NCBI RefSeq assembly: GCF_002979415.1
Contig: NZ_PCOT01000003.1
Span: forward strand, 62,001-126,000
Direction of reading: 5' to 3'
Length of the DNA: 64,000 nt
Source: Microbacterium sp. MYb72
GTDB taxonomy: Bacteria > Actinomycetota > Actinomycetes > Actinomycetales > Microbacteriaceae
Positions 36,716 through 44,733 of this stretch are shown piece by piece. The notes under the pieces are model-generated. The model saw nothing but the letters and a program-made list of their open reading frames with translations. It searched no databases and was not told the DNA's origin. The number at the start of each line of letters is the position of its first letter. Position 1 is the stretch's first letter. A program made the translations under genes and the position numbers.

Positions 36716-36759
36716 CGAGAAGCGGGGACGGATGCCATGGCATCCGTCCCCGCTTCTCG
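36716..36759. terminator. Bidirectional terminator, tetR / DUF4190 gene
   Basis: A perfect 44-base palindrome from CGAGAAGCGGGGACGGATGC to its complement, centred on CCATGG. It lies between convergent genes. The core is GGATGCCATGGCATCC. Confidence 0.8.
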
Positions 36760-36769
36760 TAGCGACGCG

Positions 36770-37234
36770 TCAGCCGCAGGTGTAGGTGACTCCGTTGACG
36801 TCCCACACTCCGGGGCCGAGGTCGGAGCACATCGAGAACAGGCTCGAGAACAGCATCACGATCACGATGAAGCCGATGATCTCGACGATGGTGAGGATGA
36901 GTCCGACCCAGAACCCCGCGGTCGCGAGACCCGTCGGCGCGCCGGCCTTCTTCAGCTTCGAGCGGGCCACGAGGCTCAGGATCATGCCGACGAGCGGCAG
37001 GACGAAGGCGAGGATGAGTCCGACGATCGACAGGGTGCGGCCGGGGACCGGCGCCGTGGCGGGGTAGCCCTGGGGTGCGGCGGGGTAGCCGGGAGCGGAG
37101 TACCCCGGTGCGGCCGGTGCGGCGGGGGCCGCGTACCCGGCCGGGCCGGGTGCGGGAGGCGCGGGGAATCCGCCGTCCTGAGCGGGCGGCGGCGTGGAGG
37201 AGGGCGGCTGGTTCTGCGGGTCCGGGGTCGACAT
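36770..37234 (-). CDS. DUF4190-type small membrane protein
   Basis: A 154-residue protein. The first 65 residues are rich in Pro, Ala, Gly and Tyr (GYAAPAAPAAPGYSAPGYPA), a disordered cytosolic tail. Two helices follow, LSIVGLILAFVLPLVGMILS and ATAGFWVGLILTIVEIIGFI, separated by ARSKLKKAG. The short exported end carries two cysteines (SMCSD and TYTCG) that may pair. Function unknown. The ATG has AAGGAGCG upstream. Confidence 0.8.
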   Translation of the reverse strand: MSTPDPQNQPPSSTPPPAQDGGFPAPPAPGPAGYAAPAAPAAPGYSAPGYPAAPQGYPATAPVPGRTLSIVGLILAFVLPLVGMILSLVARSKLKKAGAPTGLATAGFWVGLILTIVEIIGFIVIVMLFSSLFSMCSDLGPGVWDVNGVTYTCG

Positions 37235-37461
37235 GGATCGCTCCTTGATCTGGGGTGGAAAATCCGTCAGCCCGAGCGTAGCGACTGCGCGGAACGGACC
37301 ACCACCGGTTCGTGCGAGCGGCTCGCGCGCCGAGCATCCCTCCCATATGCCCGTATGCCAGAATCGTCATACCCCGCTCGCCCTTTCCCGCGTCACGGTG
37401 ATGAAGGCACCAGGATGCAGCGCCGTTCCCCACGGCAGGGAATCTCCCCAAGGAGAGCTGA
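37235..37461 (+). promoter_or_regulatory. Upstream region of the receiver-PIG-L operon
   Basis: The 227 bases contain no gene. Near 37353-37372 stands GTATG-N10-CATAC around CAGAAT, a possible -10 or operator, about 100 bases before the ATG. AAGGAGAG is the ribosome binding site. The promoter is not certain. Confidence 0.3.
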
Positions 37462-38508
37462 ATGACAACCGAGACCCCCACTCGCGTCCTCGTCGTCGAT
37501 GACGACCCCGACGTCGCGCTGCTCGTCAAGACCGTGCTCGAACGACGAGCCGGCTGCATCGTCGACCTCGCCGCCGATGGCCGTGAGGCCGTCGAACGCG
37601 TCGCGACGATACGCCCCGACGTGGTCGTGACCGACATCGAGATGCCCGGACTCAACGGACTGGAGCTCCTCGCGGAACTGCGCCGCTCCGCTCCCGCGAT
37701 CCCCGTGCTGGTGATGACCGCGCACGTGTCCGTCGAGTACGCGGTCTCGGCGCTCCGCGCACAGGCCGACGAGTTCCTCACCAAGCCCCTCGACAACGTC
37801 CGCCTCGTCGAGTCGGTCCAGCGCCTGGCCGTCGAAGGTCGTCGCCGGCGTGAGGCCGAGCGGCGCAGGGAGGTCGTGCTCGCCGTCGGCGCGCACCCCG
37901 ACGACGTCGAGATCGGCATCGGAGGACTCCTCGCCGCGCACGCCGCGGCCGGAGACGAGATCACGATCCTCACGCTCTCGCGCGGAGCACGGGGAGGGGA
38001 TGCCGACAGCCGCCAGCGGGAGTCGCTGGCAGCCGCGGACATCCTCGGCGCCCGGCTGTTCCTGCACGACCTCGTCGACACCGAGATGTCGGGCGGAGGA
38101 TCGACGGTGCGCCTCATCGAAGAGGTGGTCCAGGAGATCCAGCCCACCATCGTGTACACCCACTCGCCGCACGATCGGCACCAGGACCACCGCGCGGTGA
38201 ACGAGGCGACTGCCGTCGCGACCCGCGCCGTGGGGACCGTCGCCTGCTACCAGAGCCCCTCATCGACGATCGACTTCCGTCCGACGCGGTTCGTCCGCAT
38301 CGACGGATACGTGGAGCAGAAGCTGCGTCTGCTGGCGTGCTTCGACTCGCAGACGGCGAACCGCGACTACCTCGCACCGGACTTCGTCCGCGCGACGGCG
38401 CGGTACTGGTCGCGGTTCGGCGGCGGACTGGCGGTCGAGCCGCTGGAGATCGTCCGGGAGACCGCGGCCTTCGTGGGCGCCCACGAATTCGTGCGACAGG
38501 AAGGCTGA
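37462..38508 (+). CDS. Response-regulator receiver fused to PIG-L (LmbE-like) deacetylase
   Basis: A 348-residue two-domain protein. Residues 8-125 are a complete receiver: acidic VVDDDPD (about 11-17), phosphoacceptor Asp58 in VVVTDIEMPGLNG, Thr in VLVMTAH and Lys108 in FLTKPLD. After a basic linker (RRRREAERRRE) comes a PIG-L domain: zinc-site AVGAHPDDVEIGIGG (HPDD at 145-148), TLSRGARGGD and HSPHDRHQDHRAV (His243). PIG-L enzymes remove N-acetyl groups from N-acetylglucosamine-like sugars. Phosphorylation of Asp58, probably by the kinase at 42174, may control the hydrolase. It is the first gene of a seven-gene operon; ATG 37462 has AAGGAGAG. Confidence 0.92.
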   Translation: MTTETPTRVLVVDDDPDVALLVKTVLERRAGCIVDLAADGREAVERVATIRPDVVVTDIEMPGLNGLELLAELRRSAPAIPVLVMTAHVSVEYAVSALRAQADEFLTKPLDNVRLVESVQRLAVEGRRRREAERRREVVLAVGAHPDDVEIGIGGLLAAHAAAGDEITILTLSRGARGGDADSRQRESLAAADILGARLFLHDLVDTEMSGGGSTVRLIEEVVQEIQPTIVYTHSPHDRHQDHRAVNEATAVATRAVGTVACYQSPSSTIDFRPTRFVRIDGYVEQKLRLLACFDSQTANRDYLAPDFVRATARYWSRFGGGLAVEPLEIVRETAAFVGAHEFVRQEG

Positions 38509-38509
38509 C

Positions 38510-39496
38510 ATGCCCCGTGTACTCGTGACGGGAGCCGGAGGGCCGGCGGGAGTGGTGGTGATCCGCTCGCTCCTGAAGCGCCCGGAGCTGACCGTCTTCG
38601 CGGCCGACATGGACGGCTGGGCCGCAGGGCTCTACCTCGTCCCCGCCGAGCAGCGGCGACTGGTGCCCCCCGGCAGGGCGGAGGAGTTCGTGCCGACCCT
38701 CGCGCGACTGGTCGAGGAGGACGCGATCGACGTGGTCGTGTCGACCGTGGACGTCGAGCTCATCGCCCTCTCCGAGCGCCGCGATGAGCTGGCCCCCGCA
38801 GTCCTGGCGGCGCCGTCCGCCGACACGCTGGACGTCTCCCTCGACAAGCTGCTGCTCGCCGAGAGATGCGCAGACACGGGGCGCGCTCCCCGGACCGTGC
38901 TCGCAGGCCCCGCGGCGCAGGCCGTTGATTGGGAGTTCCCCGTCTTCGCGAAGCCCCGCCAGGGCGCAGGCAGCCGCGGCATCCGGCTCGTCCCCGACCG
39001 GGCGGCGCTCGATGCGCTCCCCGTCGACGAGGGGCTCATCGTGCAGGACTTCCTCCCCGGGGAGGAGTACTCCGTCGACGTGATCGCGGATGCCGCGGGG
39101 CAGGTCGTGGCCGCGGTGCCGCGCACCAGGGCCCGCGTCGACTCCGGGGTCGCGATCGCCGGCCGCACGGTGCACGACCCGGAGCTGGAGGAGACCGCGT
39201 CGGCCATCGCGAAGGCGATCGGACTCGTCGGCGTCGCCAACGTGCAGCTGCGCCGAGGCCGCGACGGGCGCGCCATGCTGCTCGAGGTCAACCCGAGGTT
39301 CCCCGGAGCGCTGCCGCTGACGATCGCCGCGGGCGTCGACATCCCGTCGCTCGTCGTCGACCTGTTCCTCGGCCGCGAGCTGCCGGCGAGCGTGCCGTTC
39401 CGCGAGGTCGCGTTCGTGAGATTCCTCGAGGACATCATCGTGGAGATCGACGAGGTGCTGGTCTCCGATCACGCGGGGCACCAGGAGGAGCTGTGA
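38510..39496 (+). CDS. ATP-grasp ligase (CarB/PylC-like)
   Basis: A 328-residue enzyme. The N-terminal Rossmann-like part starts PRVLVTGAGGPAGVVVIRSL. The ATP-grasp core shows the strand FPVFAKPRQGAGSRGIRLV (Lys and Gly-rich loop), LIVQDFLPGEEYSVDVI and the Mg site AMLLEVNPRFPGALPLTIAAG (Glu and Asn). Such enzymes join a carboxylate to an amine or similar nucleophile through an acyl phosphate. A free amine on a deacetylated sugar would be a natural acceptor, but this is inference. It begins one base after the PIG-L stop with AGGAAGG as ribosome binding site, and its stop overlaps the PHP gene (GTGA). Confidence 0.85.
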   Translation: MPRVLVTGAGGPAGVVVIRSLLKRPELTVFAADMDGWAAGLYLVPAEQRRLVPPGRAEEFVPTLARLVEEDAIDVVVSTVDVELIALSERRDELAPAVLAAPSADTLDVSLDKLLLAERCADTGRAPRTVLAGPAAQAVDWEFPVFAKPRQGAGSRGIRLVPDRAALDALPVDEGLIVQDFLPGEEYSVDVIADAAGQVVAAVPRTRARVDSGVAIAGRTVHDPELEETASAIAKAIGLVGVANVQLRRGRDGRAMLLEVNPRFPGALPLTIAAGVDIPSLVVDLFLGRELPASVPFREVAFVRFLEDIIVEIDEVLVSDHAGHQEEL

Positions 39497-40206
39497 GCGA
39501 CGCCCTGCTCCGGGGGGACCATCACGTCCATTCGACGTTCTCGGATGACGCGGTCTCCACCCCGGAGGAGAACGTCGCCGCGGCCGTGTCCGCGGGGCTC
39601 ACGACCCTCCGCCTCGTCGACCACGTCCGCCGCGACACCACCTGGGTTCCCGAGTACCTCTCCGCGATCAACGCGCTCCGCGTGCCGGAGGGGCTCACCG
39701 TGCTCACCGGCGTGGAGGCGAAGGTGCTCGACGCGTCCGGGCGCCTCGACATCCCCGTTCTCCCGACCGGCGTCGACCGCATCCTCATCGCCGACCATCA
39801 GTACCCCGGCGCCGACGGACCGCTGAGCCCGAGCGAGGTGCGCGAGCGGATCTCCGGCGGATGGGCGCCCCGCGACGTGCTCGACCAGTTCACCTCGTCG
39901 TTCATCGCGGCCATGGAGAGGCACCCCGGCAACCAGCTCGCCCACTGCTTCTCCCTGCTGCCCAAGATCGACCTCTCCGAGGAGGACCTCGGCGGGGAGG
40001 CTCTCGCGGCATGGGCCGAGACCGCGGCGCGGACGGACACGCTCGTGGAGGTCAACGAGAAGTGGGGATGCCCCGAACCGCGGACACTGCGCGCCCTCCG
40101 TGCGGCGGGGGCGAGGGTCGTGGCCTCCACCGACAGCCATGAGGCGGCGACCGTCGGGCGCTACGAGCGGGTGCGTCGTCTGCTGGCAGAGGAGGCGTGG
40201 GAGTGA
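39493..40206 (+). CDS. PHP-domain metal-dependent hydrolase
   Basis: A 237-residue PHP phosphoesterase-like protein. The metal motifs are all visible: GDHHVHSTFSDDA, LRLVDHVRRD, TGVEAKVLD, RILIADHQYPGAD, QLAHCFS, LVEVNEKWG and VASTDSHEA. Members cleave phosphate esters such as histidinol phosphate, or cyclic and polymer phosphates; the substrate is not clear. It may process a phosphorylated sugar intermediate. The GTG overlaps the ATP-grasp stop, and its stop overlaps the GT2 start. Confidence 0.88.
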   Translation: MSDALLRGDHHVHSTFSDDAVSTPEENVAAAVSAGLTTLRLVDHVRRDTTWVPEYLSAINALRVPEGLTVLTGVEAKVLDASGRLDIPVLPTGVDRILIADHQYPGADGPLSPSEVRERISGGWAPRDVLDQFTSSFIAAMERHPGNQLAHCFSLLPKIDLSEEDLGGEALAAWAETAARTDTLVEVNEKWGCPEPRTLRALRAAGARVVASTDSHEAATVGRYERVRRLLAEEAWE

Positions 40207-41693
40207 CCGCCGACCTGACCTGGCTGCAGACCGCCGTCGTGATCCTGCTCCTCCTCTGCGTCCTCGTCGGCACCCTGCCCGTCATCAACACCGGACTGCA
40301 GTTCCTCTCGCTGCCTCTGCACGCGTTCAGGAACCACTACGGGAAGGCGGCGCCCTTCCACCCGAACGTGGCGGTCGTGATCCCCGCGTGGAACGAGGGC
40401 AGGGTCATCGGCCCCGCGATCGAGCGCCTGCTGCAGCTGGAGTACCCGGCCGAGCGCCTGCGCGTGTTCGTCGTCGACGACGCATCCGACGACGACACCC
40501 CGGAGGTCGTGGCCGCCACGGCCGCCGCTCACCCCGGACGCGTCGTCCATCTGCGCCGTCAGGTCGGGGGAGAGGGCAAGGCCCACACCCTGAACCACGG
40601 TCTCGACGTCGTGCTCGCCGACGAGTGGACCGAAGCGGTGCTCATCATGGACGCCGACGTGATCTTCGCGAGGGATTCGCTGCGCAAGCTCACCCGGCAC
40701 CTCGCCGACGAGAAGGTCGGCGCGGTGACCGCCTACATCGCCGAGGGCAGCCGCGACCGCAACTACCTCACGCGGTTCATCGCGGTCGAGTACATCATCG
40801 GGCAGCTCTCCGCCCGGCGGACGCAGAACGTGCTGGGCGCGATGGCCTGCCTCGCGGGCGGCGCGCAGCTGCACTCCAGGGCCAACCTCGAGGCCATCGG
40901 CGGGCGGATCCCCGCTGGCACCCTCGCCGAGGACACCATGACCACCTTCGAGGGCCAGCTCAAGGGCCGTCGTGCGGTGTTCGAGCCGCATGCTCGGGTG
41001 CTCGCCGAGGAGCCGCGCTCCATCGACGCCCTCTGGAAGCAGCGCCTGCGCTGGGCCCGCGGCAACGTGCAGCTCACGTCGATCTACCGCTCGCTGTGGT
41101 TCCGGCCGAGCAGGGAGCACGCGCTCGGCAGCTTCTCCTTCGGGCTCGCGTGGTTCACGATCCTGCTGCTCCCCGCGTTCATGCTCCTCGCGGCCGCGGC
41201 GCTCCTGGTGCTCCTGATCCTGCACAGCGACATCGCCGAGTTCGTGTTCCGCTTCATGTGGATCGCGGCGGCGTGCATCTACCTGTTCTCGATCCTCTTC
41301 TCGGTGCAGCTCGACCCGAAGACATCACGGCACGCCTGGCGGGAGGCGATCATGTTCCCGGGGCTCGGGGCGCTCCTGCTCATGCTGATCGCACTGTTCC
41401 CCTGGGCGTTCGACGCGCTGATCCGCGCGCTCGGCGGGTCTCTCACCGAGCAGACCCGCTTCGCCTGGGCGGTGGTCTTCTTCCTCTGGGGGCCGATCTC
41501 GATGCTCGGCATCTGGCTCGCCCGCGCGGTGGAGCCGCTGCCCGGCGGCCGGTTCCTCGCCGGACTGCTCGTGTACATCTGCGGGTACGGATCGCTCCTG
41601 TGCGCGGTCACCGTGGACTCCTATCTCAAGGAGTGGCGCCGGGCCGACGCCACCTGGATCAAGACCGAGAAGATCGGGCGGGTCGACTCATGA
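40203..41693 (+). CDS. Processive GT2 membrane glycosyltransferase
   Basis: A 496-residue enzyme resembling hyaluronan synthase, PgaC and cellulose-synthase-like proteins. After one N-terminal helix the catalytic domain has NVAVVIPAWNEGRVIG, VVDDASDDD at about 90-98, MDADV at about 148, TLAEDTMTT at about 240 and QRLRWARGN at about 280, the D, DxD, TED and Q/RxxRW motifs. About five to six helices follow, forming a likely export channel. It probably builds a beta-linked glycan at the membrane from a UDP-sugar. With the PIG-L gene in the same operon, an N-acetylhexosamine polymer is a reasonable guess. GTG 40203 is chosen for the GTGA overlap; GTG 40197 is an alternative. Confidence 0.88.
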   Translation: MTADLTWLQTAVVILLLLCVLVGTLPVINTGLQFLSLPLHAFRNHYGKAAPFHPNVAVVIPAWNEGRVIGPAIERLLQLEYPAERLRVFVVDDASDDDTPEVVAATAAAHPGRVVHLRRQVGGEGKAHTLNHGLDVVLADEWTEAVLIMDADVIFARDSLRKLTRHLADEKVGAVTAYIAEGSRDRNYLTRFIAVEYIIGQLSARRTQNVLGAMACLAGGAQLHSRANLEAIGGRIPAGTLAEDTMTTFEGQLKGRRAVFEPHARVLAEEPRSIDALWKQRLRWARGNVQLTSIYRSLWFRPSREHALGSFSFGLAWFTILLLPAFMLLAAAALLVLLILHSDIAEFVFRFMWIAAACIYLFSILFSVQLDPKTSRHAWREAIMFPGLGALLLMLIALFPWAFDALIRALGGSLTEQTRFAWAVVFFLWGPISMLGIWLARAVEPLPGGRFLAGLLVYICGYGSLLCAVTVDSYLKEWRRADATWIKTEKIGRVDS

Positions 41694-41833
41694 CCGGGAT
41701 GCCGAACGAGCACGACGAGCGCGAGGAGATCGCGCGCGACGCCGAGAAGGAGCGGATGCTGGTGCCGCAGGCGCTGATCGCAATGGGCATCGTCGTCGTC
41801 ATCGTGATCGTCAGAGAGCTGTTCCTCCGATGA
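41690..41833 (+). CDS. 47-residue single-helix membrane protein
   Basis: A very small gene joined to both neighbours by four-base ATGA overlaps (41690-41693 and 41830-41833). The N-terminal half is charged (NEHDEREEIARDAEKER); the C-terminal half is one helix, ALIAMGIVVVIVIVRELFL. The double overlap and the clear amphipathic-then-membrane design support a real gene. It may assist the GT2 synthase or the sensor kinase. No family is recognised. Confidence 0.75.
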   Translation: MTGMPNEHDEREEIARDAEKERMLVPQALIAMGIVVVIVIVRELFLR

Positions 41834-42177
41834 GCGCGCGACGTCTGGCGCTCGTCGTGGAGGACAGCGAGGATCAGGCGGCACTGCTGCGCCGGCACCT
41901 GGAGCGCGAGGGGTTCGAGGTCTTCGTGGCGAAGGACGCCGAGACCGCCATCGCCGCGTTCGACGAGATCGAGCCCGTCATCGCCGTCCTCGACCTGCTT
42001 CTCCCCGGCATCTCCGGTCAGGAGTGCGCGCGTCAAGTGCAGCGGCGCTTCCCCGAGTGCTTCCTCGTGATCAGCTCGGTCCTCGACGCGGCGGACTACC
42101 CGCCGGCGGACGCCGCGCTCCCGAAGCCGATCATCGGCGCCGATCTCCGCGAGCTCGTCGGGAGGATCGGACGGTGA
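41830..42177 (+). CDS. Stand-alone response-regulator receiver protein
   Basis: A 115-residue single receiver domain. It has VVEDSED near the start, phosphoacceptor Asp in IAVLDLLLPGISG, Ser in LVISSVLDAAD and Lys in ALPKPIIGADL. There is no output domain. It could carry phosphate between the kinase downstream and the receiver-PIG-L protein, or act as a phosphate sink. Overlaps of four bases join it to the small membrane gene and to the kinase gene. Confidence 0.9.
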   Translation: MSARRLALVVEDSEDQAALLRRHLEREGFEVFVAKDAETAIAAFDEIEPVIAVLDLLLPGISGQECARQVQRRFPECFLVISSVLDAADYPPADAALPKPIIGADLRELVGRIGR

Positions 42178-43946
42178 GCGAGCTGACGACGACGGAGAAG
42201 GGGTGGCGCCGGTTCTTCGACGACCCCTCGCCGCTCGTCAAGCAGGCGCCGACGACCATCGCGGTCCTCGTTGCGGCCGTGCTCATGGTCACGATCCCGA
42301 GCTTCCCCATCACCAGCGCCGCCGCCGCAGTCGCGGGCGTCGCGGTCGTGATGGCAACGACCGCTCTCGCCGTCGTCCTCAGCATCCGGCATGTGCACGA
42401 GGGCTGGGTCGTGCTTCTCATCCCGATCGTCGACATCCTCGGGATCGGCCTGCTGAGAACGGGCACGGGCGGGTCGGGCTCCCTGTTCTCGTCGTTCGTG
42501 CTCCTGCCGGTCGTCTGGATCGCGGCGGCCCCCGGCATCCGCCACGTGTTCATCGTGGCGATCTTCACCTCGATCGCCCTGCTCATGCCGTACCTGACCT
42601 CGCCGCCGCCCGACACGGTGTCGTGGCTGCGCGGCGTGATCGGGCCCCTCGTCTTCGCGGCGGTCGGCGCCCTCGTCAACGAGCTGTCGCGGCAGCAGCG
42701 GCTGCGCATCGCGCAGGCCGAGCGTCTGGTGGCCGAGCGCACCGAAGCCCTCGCCGAGAACCTCGCCATGGTCGAGCAGCTCCGTGCGAGCGAGGCCCAG
42801 TACCGCACGCTTCTCGACTCCTTTCAGAGCCTGTGGCAGTCGATCACCGCCCAGGCCGTCATCGCGACAGACCTCGACGGGAAGATCGTCGAATGGAACC
42901 CCGGCGCGGTGCGCCTGCTCGGGTTGACCCCCGCGGAGGAGCTGGCCGACGTCCGGGTCGATCGCTTCTTCCCCGCCTCCGCGCTCTCGACGTTCGAGGA
43001 CTGTCCGGCCACGGCTCCGGCAGATCACGCCCCCGAGCTCCCCGAGGGGCTGCGGCGCCTCTTCGCAGCGGCCGACACCGACCAGTTCGTCGAGGCCGAC
43101 CTCGATGTCAGGACAGCCGGAGGTTCGTCGGTCCCCGCCCGCCTGACGGTCACGGCGCACCGCGACGGCTCCGGCGTGCGACGAGGGTATCTGCTCGTCA
43201 TCACCGACGAGACGAAGGCCGTCGAGGTCGCCCGCATGAAGGACGAGTTCGTGGGGATGATCTCGCACGAGCTGCGCACCCCTCTCAGCGCGATCATCGG
43301 ATTCCTCGATCTGCTGCAGAACGACCCGGGGCAGCCGCTGACCGCCGACCAGACCGAGTTCGTCGCGGTGATCGAGCGCAATGCGAAACGGCTGCTGAAC
43401 CTCGTCGGAGACCTCCTCTTCACCGCGCAGGTGGAGTCGGGCCGGTTCCCTCTGGAGAAGGCGGATGCCGACATCGGCGCCCTCGTCGTCTCCGCCGTGG
43501 CCTCGGCGCGGCCGCACGCGCAGCGCGAGGGCATCGAGCTCGCCGCGGAGATCCCCGTGGACTCCTCCTTCCGGCTCGACGCCGACGCCGGCCGCATCGG
43601 GCAGGCGCTCGACAACCTGCTCTCCAACGCGATCAAGTTCACCCCGCGCGGCGGCAGGGTGACGGCGCGGGTCGAGCGAGGGGACGGCGTGATCCGGCTC
43701 TCGGTCGCCGACACCGGCATCGGCATCCCCGAGGACGAGCAGGGCATGCTCTTCACCCGCTTCTTCCGCGCGTCCAGCGCGACGAGGAACGCGGTGCCGG
43801 GCGTCGGGCTCGGGCTCACGATCACGCGTGCCATCGTGCTCGCGCACGGCGGATCGATGGACGTCAGCAGCCAGGAGGGGGTCGGCACGGAGTTCCGCAT
43901 CACCCTGCCGCTCGCGCCCCGGACCGAGGCGCTGCGCCTGGGCTGA
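42174..43946 (+). CDS. Membrane sensor histidine kinase with PAS domain
   Basis: A 590-residue kinase. Residues 25-170 hold about six helices with little extracellular sequence. A coiled segment (AERLVAERTEALAENLAMVEQL, in part ERLVAERTEALAENLAM) leads to a PAS domain (QAVIATDLDGKIVEWNPGAVRLLG). HisKA has His at about 364 in MISHELRTPLSAIIGF; HATPase shows QALDNLLSNAIKFT, VADTGIGIPEDEQ and GVGLGLTITRAIV. It ends the operon. With two receivers and no DNA-binding regulator in the operon, it probably controls enzyme activity rather than transcription. Confidence 0.93.
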   Translation: MSELTTTEKGWRRFFDDPSPLVKQAPTTIAVLVAAVLMVTIPSFPITSAAAAVAGVAVVMATTALAVVLSIRHVHEGWVVLLIPIVDILGIGLLRTGTGGSGSLFSSFVLLPVVWIAAAPGIRHVFIVAIFTSIALLMPYLTSPPPDTVSWLRGVIGPLVFAAVGALVNELSRQQRLRIAQAERLVAERTEALAENLAMVEQLRASEAQYRTLLDSFQSLWQSITAQAVIATDLDGKIVEWNPGAVRLLGLTPAEELADVRVDRFFPASALSTFEDCPATAPADHAPELPEGLRRLFAAADTDQFVEADLDVRTAGGSSVPARLTVTAHRDGSGVRRGYLLVITDETKAVEVARMKDEFVGMISHELRTPLSAIIGFLDLLQNDPGQPLTADQTEFVAVIERNAKRLLNLVGDLLFTAQVESGRFPLEKADADIGALVVSAVASARPHAQREGIELAAEIPVDSSFRLDADAGRIGQALDNLLSNAIKFTPRGGRVTARVERGDGVIRLSVADTGIGIPEDEQGMLFTRFFRASSATRNAVPGVGLGLTITRAIVLAHGGSMDVSSQEGVGTEFRITLPLAPRTEALRLG

Positions 43947-44005
43947 GACGCTGGCACCGCCCCCGTGTGTCGCGCCGTGACGGCGGGTGACCGCGGGTGA
44001 CGCCG

Positions 44006-44025
44006 ACCGTGCGGCGCCGCACGGT
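44006..44025. promoter_or_regulatory. 20-bp palindrome upstream of the OsmC gene
   Basis: ACCGTGCGGCGCCGCACGGT is a perfect palindrome that ends seven bases before TACCTT (44033-44038). It is just after two GCGGGTGAC copies. It may be an operator over the -35 region, or the terminator of the kinase operon. Confidence 0.5.
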
Positions 44026-44032
44026 GCGCGGG

Positions 44033-44044
44033 TACCTTCGCCGC
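44033..44044 (+). promoter_or_regulatory. Leaderless promoter of the OsmC gene
   Basis: TACCTT, six bases, ATG at 44045. There is no ribosome binding site. Confidence 0.5.
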
Positions 44045-44596
44045 ATGACTCTTCTCCAGGAACAGCTCTCGATCATCGCCGACGTCACCGCCGAGGAGCG
44101 CGCTCAGCGTCTCACCTCCGCGGGCACCGCGTGGAACGAGCGCATCGCCGCCGATGCGGGCGCGGCCGCTCTCACCTACAAGGTCACAGGTCGCGGCATC
44201 GGATCCGTGGCGACCGAGATCCGCGCGGGGAAGCACCGCTTCCTCGTCGACGAGCCGGGTGCCCTCGCCGGAGACGACGCGGCGGCGAGCCCGGTCGAGT
44301 ACGCCCTGGGCGCGCTCGTCTCCTGTCAGGTCGTCGTCTTCCGCCTGTACGCCCAGGCGCTCGGGCTCACGATCGACGAGATCGAGATCACGGCCGAGGG
44401 CGACCTCGACGTGCGCAAGCTGTTCGGCATCGACGAGTCCGGTCGTGCGGGGTTCCACGACGTGCGCGTGCGGGTCGACATCACGGGTCCCGACACGGCC
44501 GAGCAGTACGAGGAGCTGCGCCGGGTCGTCGACGCGCACTGCCCCGTGCTCGACCTGTTCGCGAACCCGGTGCCGACCTCGGGCGCTCTCGTCTGA
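44045..44596 (+). CDS. OsmC-family protein
   Basis: A 183-residue member of the OsmC/Ohr superfamily, thiol-dependent peroxidases. The two redox cysteines are in ALGALVSCQVVVFRLYA (about residue 99) and VVDAHCPVLDLF (about residue 171). The spacing and the central helix fit OsmC-like proteins rather than Ohr. Probably removes organic hydroperoxides. Single gene, leaderless, with a palindrome over its promoter and a long hairpin behind it. Confidence 0.88.
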   Translation: MTLLQEQLSIIADVTAEERAQRLTSAGTAWNERIAADAGAAALTYKVTGRGIGSVATEIRAGKHRFLVDEPGALAGDDAAASPVEYALGALVSCQVVVFRLYAQALGLTIDEIEITAEGDLDVRKLFGIDESGRAGFHDVRVRVDITGPDTAEQYEELRRVVDAHCPVLDLFANPVPTSGALV

Positions 44597-44615
44597 TCGT
44601 CGCCGCGGAACCGAG

Positions 44616-44664
44616 CCGTCGCGGATGACGGGTGCGCCCGCACCGCACCCGCCGTCCGCGACGG
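44616..44664 (+). terminator. Terminator after the OsmC gene
   Basis: Arms of 21 bases (44616-44636 and 44644-44664) pair fully if two G-U pairs are allowed; the loop is CCCGCAC. The left arm starts CCGTCGCGGATGACGG. Confidence 0.7.
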
Positions 44665-44733
44665 TTCGCCGTGCGCCCCGAGTCCTGATAGCCTGGTCGG
44701 CTCGCCATGCGGGCGGAAGGACGGCCACGCACG

